Below are positions 44,101 to 51,028 of a DNA stretch of 64,000 nucleotides, one piece after another. This stretch comes from Gammaproteobacteria bacterium. Its GTDB lineage: Bacteria; Pseudomonadota; Gammaproteobacteria; Burkholderiales; Rhodocyclaceae. Numbering within the stretch: position 1 is the stretch's first letter; the number at the start of each line of letters is the position of its first letter. Location of the stretch: positions 1 to 64,000 of the forward strand of contig JAHJVE010000021.1 of the NCBI GenBank assembly GCA_018828385.1, given 5' to 3'. Under the pieces are notes generated by a model. It searched no databases, was not told the origin of the DNA, and saw nothing but the letters and a program-made list of their open reading frames with translations. A program made the translations under genes and the position numbers.

Positions 44101-46135
44101 GATCATGATCACCGACGCGAAAGGGCGCATCGTCGAGGTCAATTCAACCTTCAGCGAACTGACCGGCTACCCGCGCGACGAAGCCATCGGCCAGACTCCC
44201 GACCTGCTCAAGTCGGGCCATCACGACCCGGCCTTCTACGCTGAAATGTGGCAAAAAATTGGCGAGGACGGCTATTGGCGCGGCGAAATATGGAACCGCA
44301 AGAAGTCCGGTGAAATTTTCGTCGAGCTGCTCACCATCTCCACCGTCCGCAACCGCAGCGGCGACATCGCCAATTTCGTCGCCATTTTTTCCGACATCAC
44401 CGTCATCAAGCAGCACCAGCAGCGCCTCGAGCACCTCGCCCATTACGATGCGCTGACCCAGTTGCCCAACCGCATGCTGCTCGGCGACCGGCTTCAGTTG
44501 GCCATGGCGCAGACCGAGCGCAGCGGCAAGATGCTGGCCATCTGCTACCTCGACCTCGACAATTTCAAACCGATCAACGACCAGTTCGGCCACTCGGCCG
44601 GCGATTTCCTGCTCATCGAAGTCGCCCAGCGTCTCAAGACCTGTGTCCGCGCCGGCGATACCGTGTCACGTCTGGGCGGCGACGAGTTCGTGCTGCTCGT
44701 TTCCAACCTCGCCGACCTGCACGAATGCGACTACGCGGTGAGCCGCATCATCAGCGCGCTGACCCAGCCCTTCCGCGTATCCGAGCACAACATCACCATT
44801 TCGGCGAGTATCGGCGTCACCCTCTACCCGCACGACGGCTCCGATGCCGACACTTTGCTGCGCCACGCCGACCAGGCGATGTATGCCGCCAAGCAGGGCG
44901 GACGCAATCGCCATCACCTGTTCGATCCGGAAAACGACCGGCGCACCCGCGTTCGCCGCGAAGAACTCCTGCGCATCCGGGAAGGTCTGGCCCGTGGCGA
45001 ATTCGAACTCTATTTCCAGCCCAAGGTGAACATGCGCAAGGGCAGCGTTACCGGGGCCGAAGCGCTGATCCGCTGGCAACACCCGGAGGAAGGCCTGCTC
45101 CTGCCCGGCCGCTTCCTGCCCATCATTGAAGACAGCGAACTCGATGTCGAGTTGGGCGACTGGGTCATCCAGGAAGCCCTGCGCCAGATGGAAGCTTGGC
45201 ACGCCCAGGGCGTCGACCTGCCGGTGAGCATCAACATTTCCGGCAAGCACCTGCAGCACGAAGGCTTTTCCCGGCGCCTGGCCGAACTGCTCGCCGCCCA
45301 CCCGAACCTGGCCCCTGGCCTGATCGAGCTTGAAGTGCTCGAAACCGCGGCGCTTGAAGACATGGCCAACGTCGCCGAACTGTTCGGCGAATGCCGACGG
45401 CTCGGCGTCAGTTTCGCCCTCGACGATTTCGGCACCGGCTATTCGTCGCTGACCTACTTCCGCCAGTTGCCGGCCGACGTGCTCAAGATCGACCAGTCCT
45501 TCATCCGCAACATGCTCGACGACGCCGACGACCTGGCCATCGTCGAAGGTGTCATCGGCCTGACTCAGGCTTTCCGCCGGCAGGTCATAGCTGAAGGAGT
45601 GGAAACCGTCGAGCACGGCCTCGTCCTCCTGCTCCTCGGCTGCGACATGGCACAGGGCTTCGGCATCGCCCACCCGATGCCGGCGGCGCTTCTGCCGGAA
45701 TGGATCCGGCAATTCAAGCCGGATGAACTATGGGGTCTGGCCACGGCCTTCAAGTGGTCACACGAGGATTTGCCCATGCTGATCGCCGATGTCGACCACA
45801 GCCGCTGGAGAAAATCCCTGTACGCCTATCTCGACGACACCACCGGGGCCATCCGTCCGCCCGAACTCGATCACCATCAATGCCGTTTCGGCCGCTGGTA
45901 CTACAGCCAGGACGGCCAGCGCTATGCCGGCGCCGACGCCTTCCGGACACTCGAAGACCTGCACGAGAAACTGCACGACCTCGGCAGCCAGCTACGCCAG
46001 CGTCACGATGCTGGCGAAAACGGCGCCATCGAGGCATTGAAACAGGCGTTCGAGCAGCAGAACGCCAAGCTGACCGAGTGCATCCAGCACATTCAGGCCG
46101 AAGTGCTGATGAACACTCAGACCAACAAGCGATAA
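41117..46135 (+). CDS. Giant CBS-PAS-GAF-GGDEF-EAL-CZB signalling protein
   Basis: Soluble 1672-residue c-di-GMP protein. In order: four CBS motifs (~1-260), PAS (~280-400), GAF (~405-555), PAS (~565-685), GAF (~690-840), two PAS (~855-1100), GGDEF (~1115-1265, RLGGDEFV intact), EAL (~1280-1530, GAEALIRW and DDFGTGYSSL intact). It ends in a CZB zinc-binding domain (~1545-1660, DHHQCRFGRWY). Both catalytic motifs look active. No transmembrane helix was seen. It is divergent from hupS over 255 bases and overlaps the oxyR 3' end. A repeat copy lies in the third PAS domain (IATVNPEN). Ligands are unknown; CZB and CBS suggest zinc and adenine nucleotides. Confidence 0.9.
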   Translation: MKRKRAARVAELISSQSDRVEPGLSLREVASHMLAAKVSSVIVVESEAILGIITERDIVRAMRQHCSPDQTASDIMSSPVHSVPAATPFQQAYRLAVSFGIRRIVVTDEAGLPLGIVSESDFRRHLGADFFLQLNSTDTLMERTFPRLPASASLEDALAAMEAVGASCIFVIAGRRPLGIVTEHDIVRFFLDDPRGPTLGQVMSRPAVCIGFDRPLAEAAQLMLDHDIRHLAVVDAAGDLVGLLSEHTLISPLSLGLDNALGEQQSLLHSRERIQEETARNERYQRALLDNFPFLVWLKDTESRFLTTNRAFAESVELPNASAIVGKSDLDFWPADMAGHFRADDAEVMASRQNKVVVEPIIIKGRTIWHETYKAPVVGDDGTLLGTVGFARDISARRRSENAEHLRNAALAAMISGDSLFTALDLLVRSIEAEMPDWRCAIMLSDETGQHLTLGAAPSLPAGYAAAIDGMPIREGVGSCSTAAATRQRVVIENVFNHPYCPAPHELPRLGEFSACWSDPIIGRDGLLLGTFAAYHRAPAHPQEHDLGFLTQACQLAALLIDHQHRAQELGKSLETFHGIFNSTSEALFIQAEDGTFLDVNTVAEQLSGMSREQLIGLHHSAMIQPGLTDAASVDRYIAATLAGTPQTFEILAKNTGGRVFPVEIRLHASRYFGRPAVIASAIDISERKNTEIRLEIEHDIAQALAAGQQREAVLQALLEATLRFPDIDAGCLHWREADGSYRLLAHAGVSVEFAERLARLDADSPFADLAEAGGTICNCREPSDHCADPGFLDSAAIAREGLSCLATLPIMLAGQPAAGVTLGSRQQTGILASTLRSLDLLGSHFSQTLLQLAAQEEARRLQQNLSGLFDVLTDFIFILDESGRILHYNRAVADGLGYGPDKLLGQPIATVNPENLQKIANDSMIDVIAGRRISCPLPILHANGQQVMIEMRITHGYWNGLPALIVTSQDITERLAAEERQQLAASVFDNAHEGIMITDAKGRIVEVNSTFSELTGYPRDEAIGQTPDLLKSGHHDPAFYAEMWQKIGEDGYWRGEIWNRKKSGEIFVELLTISTVRNRSGDIANFVAIFSDITVIKQHQQRLEHLAHYDALTQLPNRMLLGDRLQLAMAQTERSGKMLAICYLDLDNFKPINDQFGHSAGDFLLIEVAQRLKTCVRAGDTVSRLGGDEFVLLVSNLADLHECDYAVSRIISALTQPFRVSEHNITISASIGVTLYPHDGSDADTLLRHADQAMYAAKQGGRNRHHLFDPENDRRTRVRREELLRIREGLARGEFELYFQPKVNMRKGSVTGAEALIRWQHPEEGLLLPGRFLPIIEDSELDVELGDWVIQEALRQMEAWHAQGVDLPVSINISGKHLQHEGFSRRLAELLAAHPNLAPGLIELEVLETAALEDMANVAELFGECRRLGVSFALDDFGTGYSSLTYFRQLPADVLKIDQSFIRNMLDDADDLAIVEGVIGLTQAFRRQVIAEGVETVEHGLVLLLLGCDMAQGFGIAHPMPAALLPEWIRQFKPDELWGLATAFKWSHEDLPMLIADVDHSRWRKSLYAYLDDTTGAIRPPELDHHQCRFGRWYYSQDGQRYAGADAFRTLEDLHEKLHDLGSQLRQRHDAGENGAIEALKQAFEQQNAKLTECIQHIQAEVLMNTQTNKR
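43841..43878 (+). repeat. Dispersed 38-bp repeat, copy 17 (inside the giant signalling gene)
   Basis: ATTGCTACGGTCAACCCGG, AAAAT tract, CAAAAAAT. Sense, read as IATVNPEN. Confidence 0.75.
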
Positions 46136-47022
46136 GCCGGCGAACGGAGTCCCCGCACGGCATCGAGCAATGCCTCGATGGCCTTCGGGCGCACGAAGCC
46201 CGGTCGCCAGGCCAACGCCACCCGACGGGCCGGGGCGGGTTCCTTGAAGGGAATGACGCTGATCATGTCGTTGCTGTAAGGATGCCCCAGCGCACTGTCC
46301 GGCAACACCGAAACGCCCAGCCCGGAGGCCACCATGCAACGAATGGTGCCGATCGAATGGCCGAGCCGGACATCGGTTTCCGGGCTGCTGACCTGCGGAC
46401 AGGCGCCCAGAACCTGATCACGAAAGCAGTTGCCGGCCTTCAGCAACAGCACCTCATCGCCGGCCACATCCTCCGGCGCAATCCACTCCCGGCTTTCCCA
46501 CGGATGACCGCGCGGCACGACAACCTTGAAGGACTCATCGTAGATCGCCCGGGTCAACACGCCCGGCACATCGAAGGGCAGGGCAATGATGACGACGTCG
46601 ACTTCGTTGTCGTGCAGCATGTCGGCCAGCGTTGCCGTCATGTTCTCCTCGATGGCGAGCGGCATGGCCGGCGCCACCACCTTCAGGGAATGAATGAGTT
46701 GCGGCAGCAGATAGGGCCCGATGGTGTGAATGACACCGAGCCGCAACGGCCCTTCCAACTGGTCCCGGCCAAGCATGGCCACCTGCCGGACTTTCTCGGC
46801 CTCGCCCAGCGCCCGCTTGGCCTGCTCGACCACTTTGTGGCCAACCGCACTCGGGCTGACAAAGCCCTTGCCGCGCTCGAACAGTTGCACGCCAAACTCG
46901 TCTTCCAGGCGGGCAATCGCCACGCTCAGCGTCGGCTGGCTGACCGAACAGAACTCGGCGGCCCGACTGAAATTTCCCTCCTGAGCCAAAGCGACGATAT
47001 AGCGCAACTCGGTTAAGGTCAT
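46117..47022 (-). CDS. oxyR: Peroxide-sensing LysR-type regulator OxyR
   Basis: The 301-residue LysR-family protein has an N-terminal helix-turn-helix (FSRAAEFCSVSQPTLSVAIARLE) and a C-terminal redox domain. The peroxidatic and resolving cysteines fall at Cys199 and Cys208 in AGNCFRDQVLGAC, the same numbers as in E. coli OxyR. The open frame extends to 47040, but ATG 47022 has GGAGA at good spacing. It is divergent from a cytochrome c peroxidase gene, its probable target, and its 3' end overlaps the convergent multidomain gene by 19 bases. Confidence 0.93.
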   Translation of the reverse strand: MTLTELRYIVALAQEGNFSRAAEFCSVSQPTLSVAIARLEDEFGVQLFERGKGFVSPSAVGHKVVEQAKRALGEAEKVRQVAMLGRDQLEGPLRLGVIHTIGPYLLPQLIHSLKVVAPAMPLAIEENMTATLADMLHDNEVDVVIIALPFDVPGVLTRAIYDESFKVVVPRGHPWESREWIAPEDVAGDEVLLLKAGNCFRDQVLGACPQVSSPETDVRLGHSIGTIRCMVASGLGVSVLPDSALGHPYSNDMISVIPFKEPAPARRVALAWRPGFVRPKAIEALLDAVRGLRSPAYRLLV

Positions 47023-47068
47023 TGCTGCTCTCCATTTCAAACACGAGGGGCTAATGCCCCTTCTTACT

Positions 47069-47083
47069 ATAGGGAATAGCTAT
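47069..47083. promoter_or_regulatory. OxyR-like site between oxyR and the peroxidase gene
   Basis: ATAG-N7-CTAT, the half-operator spacing of the OxyR consensus, with further ATAG/CTAT words directly after it to 47092. Confidence 0.6.
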
Positions 47084-47113
47084 AGTCGCTATAACCAAAC
47101 CCCATAAAAATCA

Positions 47114-47127
47114 TTGACTTGGATCAA
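47114..47127. promoter_or_regulatory. FNR/ANR-type box upstream of the peroxidase gene
   Basis: TTGAC-TTGG-ATCAA, one mismatch from TTGAT-N4-ATCAA, 64-77 bases before the peroxidase ATG. Low-oxygen induction of such peroxidases by FNR-family activators is well known. Confidence 0.7.
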
Positions 47128-47190
47128 TACTAGCACAAGCCCCAAGGGGAGAATCCCCAGCATTGCTTTTTAACCGAGGGAGATAAACAG

Positions 47191-48198
47191 ATGAAACGCA
47201 CGATGTTATCCATGACTATCGCATTGCTTTCCGGTGCCGTGATCAGTCAGGCGGCAATGGCTGCCAACAAGGAGCCGATCCAGCCCATCGCATCAGCCAA
47301 GGTTGCCAATCCGGCCCTCGTCGAACTGGGCAAAAAGCTCTATTTCGATCCACGCCTCTCCAAATCCGGCTTCATTTCCTGCAACTCCTGCCACAACCTG
47401 TCGATGGGCGGCACCGACAACATCAAGACCTCGATTGGCCACAATTGGAACGAAGGTCCGATCAACGCCCCGACCGTGCTGAATTCAAGCCTCAACCTCG
47501 CCCAGTTCTGGGATGGCCGTGCCGCCGACCTCAAGGCCCAGGCCGGTGGCCCGATCGCCAATCCGGGTGAAATGGGGTTCTCCCACACGCTGGCCGTCAA
47601 CATGCTGCAAACCATCCCCGGCTACGTTGCCGAATTCAAGAAGGCCTTCGGCACCGAAACCGTCACCATCGATGAAGTCACCAAGGCCATCGCCGCCTTC
47701 GAGGAAACGCTGGTCACCCCGAATTCACGCTTCGACAAATATCTGAAGGGCGACAAGAAGGCGATCACCAAGGACGAACTGGCCGGCTACCAGCTGTTCA
47801 AGGACACCGGCTGCGTCGCCTGCCACAACGGACCGGCCGTCGGCGGCAATTCCTTCCAGAAGATGGGTCTGGTCGAAGCCTACAAGGCATCCAGCCCGGC
47901 CGAAGGCCGCTCCGCCGTAACCGGCAAGGATGCCGACCGTTTCAACTTCAAGGTGCCGACCCTGCGCAACGTCGAAATGACCTATCCGTACTTCCACGAT
48001 GGCGCCGCCAATACCCTGCCGGAAGCAGTCGACACCATGGCCCGCATCCAGCTCGGCAAGAAGTTCACGGCCGACGAAAACGCCAAGGTCGTCGCCTTCC
48101 TGAAGACCCTGACCGGAGACCAGCCCAGCTTCAAGCTGCCTATCCTGCCGCCATCGTCGGACGCCACGCCGCGCCCGACCCCGTTTGAAAAGAAATAA
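47191..48198 (+). CDS. Di-haem cytochrome c peroxidase
   Basis: Periplasmic enzyme that reduces H2O2 to water with electrons from cytochrome c. The 335-residue product has a signal peptide of about 24 residues (cut near AMAANK) and two haem c motifs, CNSCH near residue 67 and CVACH near residue 210. The bacterial CCP layout LYFDPRLSKSG...C is visible. The GGGAG ribosome site is good. It is divergent from oxyR with OxyR- and FNR-like sites between, and a strong terminator follows. Its haems depend on the Ccm system encoded just downstream. Confidence 0.92.
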   Translation: MKRTMLSMTIALLSGAVISQAAMAANKEPIQPIASAKVANPALVELGKKLYFDPRLSKSGFISCNSCHNLSMGGTDNIKTSIGHNWNEGPINAPTVLNSSLNLAQFWDGRAADLKAQAGGPIANPGEMGFSHTLAVNMLQTIPGYVAEFKKAFGTETVTIDEVTKAIAAFEETLVTPNSRFDKYLKGDKKAITKDELAGYQLFKDTGCVACHNGPAVGGNSFQKMGLVEAYKASSPAEGRSAVTGKDADRFNFKVPTLRNVEMTYPYFHDGAANTLPEAVDTMARIQLGKKFTADENAKVVAFLKTLTGDQPSFKLPILPPSSDATPRPTPFEKK

Positions 48199-48217
48199 CA
48201 ACCGATTCACCGAATCG

Positions 48218-48243
48218 ACGGGGGCAGCGGCCCCCGTTTTTCT
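48218..48243 (+). terminator. Rho-independent terminator after the peroxidase gene
   Basis: ACGGGGGC pairs with GCCCCCGT around AGCG, followed by a T-run. Confidence 0.9.
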
Positions 48244-48330
48244 TGTTGGCGTTTATTTGATTCCCGTTAATCTGCCGTTAAACTTGCGGGCTCATAATTT
48301 GCCGCTGATTTATTTCGGTTTTTTTCTCTG

Positions 48331-48939
48331 ATGCTTGAAGCTGACAATCTGGAATGCGTGCGCGGCGAGCGCCGCCTGTTCGCAGGCCTCGGCTTCAAGC
48401 TGGAGGCTGGAGAGCTGCTTTACCTGCAGGGCAAGAACGGTTCCGGCAAGACCAGTCTGCTGCGCATGCTGATCGGCCTGCTGCCGCCGGAAACCGGCGA
48501 AATCCGCTGGAAGGGCGAGTCGATCAAGTCCGACGAATTCCGCGCCGACCTGTGCTATCTCGGTCACCTGAACGCCATCAAGGAAGAATTGACCCCGCTG
48601 GAAAATCTCCTCGCCTCAGCCCATCTGGCCGACGAAGCCTTGTCCGAAGATGACGCGCTGGATGCACTCGAGCAGGTCGGCCTGGCCGGACGCGAGGACC
48701 TGGCCTGCAAATACCTCTCGCAAGGCCAGAAGCGCCGGGTCGCGCTGGCCCGCCTGGTCAAGGAAAAGCGGCCGCTGTGGATCCTCGATGAACCTTTCGT
48801 CGCCCTCGATATTGCTGCGGTCGACTGGCTGGCCGGCATCATTTCCGGCCATCTGCAACGCGGCGGCCTGGCCGTCATGACAACGCACCAGCTGGTCGAC
48901 ATCCCGGCCGGCACCGTGCGCGAACTGCGGCTTTCCTGA
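48331..48939 (+). CDS. ccmA: Cytochrome c maturation ATP-binding protein CcmA
   Basis: ATPase of the CcmABCD complex that releases haem-loaded CcmE. The 202-residue product has Walker A GKNGSGKTSLL near residue 35, an LSQGQKRR signature and Walker B LWILDEP. It is the first gene of ccmABCDEFGHI. The end overlaps the ccmB ATG by one base. No clear promoter was identified in the 87 bases after the upstream terminator. Confidence 0.94.
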   Translation: MLEADNLECVRGERRLFAGLGFKLEAGELLYLQGKNGSGKTSLLRMLIGLLPPETGEIRWKGESIKSDEFRADLCYLGHLNAIKEELTPLENLLASAHLADEALSEDDALDALEQVGLAGREDLACKYLSQGQKRRVALARLVKEKRPLWILDEPFVALDIAAVDWLAGIISGHLQRGGLAVMTTHQLVDIPAGTVRELRLS

Positions 48940-49607
48940 TGTTCCGGATCATTGCGGCGGTCATCGGCCGCGACCTCAAGCTGGCCATGCGCCGCCAGTC
49001 CGACATCGTGTCGGCGCTGTTTTTCTTCATCATCGTCGTCAGCCTCTTCCCGCTCGGCATCGGACCGGAGCCTGAGCTTTTACGCAAGTTGGCGCCCGGC
49101 GTCCTGTGGGTCGCTGCCCTGCTCGCCACCATGCTGTCGCTACCGCGAATGTTTGCCGACGATCATCGCGACGGCACGCTCGAACAACTCGCCCTTGCAC
49201 CACACCCGCTCGGGCTGGTCGTTACCGGAAAAGTGATTGCTCACTGGCTGGTTTCCGGTCTGCCGCTGGCCCTGATCGCCCCGGTCCTCGGCATTCAGTT
49301 TGATCTATCCACCGACGCCCTGGTCGTCCTCACCTTCGCCATCCTGATCGGTACCCCGGCGCTGTCCGGCATCGGCGCCATCGGCGCGGCGCTGACCATG
49401 GGTTTGCGCGGCGGCGGCGTGCTGCTCTCGCTGCTCGTTCTGCCGCTATATATTCCAGTGCTAATATTCGGCGCTGGCGCAGTAGATGCGACGGTGTCCG
49501 GGCTCGGGGGAGAAGGTCACTTGTCACTGCTCGCTGCACTTACCTTTGCCTCACTTGGCTTTGCCCCCTGGGCATCGGCCGCTGCCTTGAAGATCGCCCT
49601 CGAATGA
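48939..49607 (+). CDS. ccmB: Haem exporter/cytochrome c maturation protein CcmB
   Basis: Membrane subunit of CcmABCD, 222 residues with six hydrophobic segments. Family features are an N-terminal RDLKLAMRRQSDIVSALFFF and MLSLPRMFADDHRDGTLEQL. It overlaps ccmA by one base (TGATG) and ccmC by four, as in other ccm operons. Confidence 0.94.
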   Translation: MFRIIAAVIGRDLKLAMRRQSDIVSALFFFIIVVSLFPLGIGPEPELLRKLAPGVLWVAALLATMLSLPRMFADDHRDGTLEQLALAPHPLGLVVTGKVIAHWLVSGLPLALIAPVLGIQFDLSTDALVVLTFAILIGTPALSGIGAIGAALTMGLRGGGVLLSLLVLPLYIPVLIFGAGAVDATVSGLGGEGHLSLLAALTFASLGFAPWASAAALKIALE

Positions 49608-50359
49608 AAGATCGCTTCAATCTCTACCGCTTCGCCTCGCCGGCCACGTTCTATCCGTTCGCCGGCGCGCTGATTCCCTACTTCGTCGCTGTCTCGATCG
49701 TTTTCGGCCTCGCCGGCCTGTGGCTCGGCATGCTCGTCGCGCCGACCGACTTTCAGCAGGGCGAGGGTTACCGGATCATCTTCATCCACGTCCCGGCTTC
49801 CTGGATGTCGATGTTCATCTATCTCGTCATGGCCGGCTGGGCCGCTATCGGGCTGGCCTTCAACACCCGGTTGTCGGGCATGATGGCGCAGGCCCTGGCG
49901 CCGACCGGTGCGCTCATGGCCTTCCTCTCGCTGCTCACCGGCGCCCTTTGGGGCAAGCCGATGTGGGGCGCATGGTGGGTCTGGGATGCCCGCCTGACTT
50001 CCGAACTGATCCTGCTTTTCCTCTACATCGGCTACATGGCTTTGACCGCCGCCATCGACGATGCGCGCCGGGCCGACAAGGCCGGTGGCCTGTTGCTGCT
50101 GGTCGGCGTCGTCAATATCCCGATCATCTATTTCTCGGTCAAATGGTGGAACACCCTGCACCAGGGCTCCAGCGTCAATCTCGCCAAGTCGTCGATGGCC
50201 ACCACCATGCTGTGGGGCATGCTGCTCATGGCCATGTGCTTCTGGATGTATTCGATTGCTATCGCGCTGATGCGGGTGCGGACCATCATGCTCGAACGCG
50301 AGCGGCACACCGACTGGGTCAAGGCCGAGTTACTGGGCAAGGCAGGAGACGAAAAATGA
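49604..50359 (+). CDS. ccmC: Haem-handling membrane protein CcmC
   Basis: The 251-residue product with six hydrophobic segments carries the WWD haem-binding motif (WGAWWVWDARLTSE) and two flanking conserved histidines (HVPASWMS and WWNTLHQG). It presents haem to CcmE. The gene overlaps ccmB and ccmD by ATGA. Confidence 0.95.
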   Translation: MKDRFNLYRFASPATFYPFAGALIPYFVAVSIVFGLAGLWLGMLVAPTDFQQGEGYRIIFIHVPASWMSMFIYLVMAGWAAIGLAFNTRLSGMMAQALAPTGALMAFLSLLTGALWGKPMWGAWWVWDARLTSELILLFLYIGYMALTAAIDDARRADKAGGLLLLVGVVNIPIIYFSVKWWNTLHQGSSVNLAKSSMATTMLWGMLLMAMCFWMYSIAIALMRVRTIMLERERHTDWVKAELLGKAGDEK

Positions 50360-50544
50360 TCCACTGGGCCAGTTTTTCCGACTTCATCGCCATGGGCGGC
50401 TACGGCTTTTACGTCTGGGGATCGTTCGGCGCCACTGTTTTGATCATGGCCATTGAACCGATTGTCGTCGCCCGCAATCGAAAGACCACCATCGCTCGCC
50501 TCAAGCGCCAGTTGCGCGCCGAAACAAGGAACACCGCTGAATGA
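50356..50544 (+). CDS. ccmD: Small haem-exporter subunit CcmD
   Basis: A 62-residue protein with one transmembrane helix after [20 protein letters not shown], the family's N-terminal signature, and a basic C-terminal tail. It helps release haem-loaded CcmE from CcmABC. Both ends overlap neighbours (ATGA at each). Confidence 0.92.
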   Translation: MIHWASFSDFIAMGGYGFYVWGSFGATVLIMAIEPIVVARNRKTTIARLKRQLRAETRNTAE

Positions 50545-51026
50545 AATCCCGTCACAAGAAACTCGCCCTGATCGGCGGCGCGCTGGCCATCATCGGCATC
50601 ATCGCGGCGCTGGTTTTGAACGCCCTGAACAGCAACATCGCGCTCTACATCACGCCGACCGAAGTAGCCGCCGGCAAGGCGCCGAAGGACAAACTGTTCC
50701 GTATCGGCGGTCTGGTTAAGGATGGCAGCATCCAGCGCCAGGCTGATGGCGTAACCATCAGCTTCGCGATCACCGACACCGAAAAGGAAATCCCGGTGCA
50801 TTACAAGGGCATCCTTCCCGACCTTTTCAAGGAAGGCAAAGGTGCCGTCGCCCAAGGCAAACTGAACACTGAAGGCACCTTCTTGGCCACCGAAGTGCTG
50901 GCCAAGCACGATGAAAACTACATGCCGCCGGAAGCCGCCAAGGCTGTCGATGATGCCCAGGCCCGCGCCGCCGGCAAGCATGTTTCCCCATCTTCTTCTG
51001 GCGACAAGCCGAAAGCGAGCTACTGA
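50541..51026 (+). CDS. ccmE: Periplasmic haem chaperone CcmE
   Basis: The 161-residue product has an N-terminal membrane anchor and an OB-fold domain. The haem-binding His is in [12 protein letters not shown], where haem is attached covalently. It hands haem to CcmF. A short Lys/Ser-rich tail follows. Only 2 bases separate it from ccmF. Confidence 0.95.
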   Translation: MKSRHKKLALIGGALAIIGIIAALVLNALNSNIALYITPTEVAAGKAPKDKLFRIGGLVKDGSIQRQADGVTISFAITDTEKEIPVHYKGILPDLFKEGKGAVAQGKLNTEGTFLATEVLAKHDENYMPPEAAKAVDDAQARAAGKHVSPSSSGDKPKASY

Positions 51027-51028
51027 GC

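Noticed and set aside
41117-46135. Hydrogenase H2-sensing role for the PAS/GAF giant protein
   Set aside because: Adjacency to hupS alone is not evidence; no haem, Fe-S or H2-binding motif is visible.
48821-48848. ATTGCTGCGGTCGACTGG inside ccmA
   Set aside because: Partial core with a mismatch and no A-tracts; probably chance.
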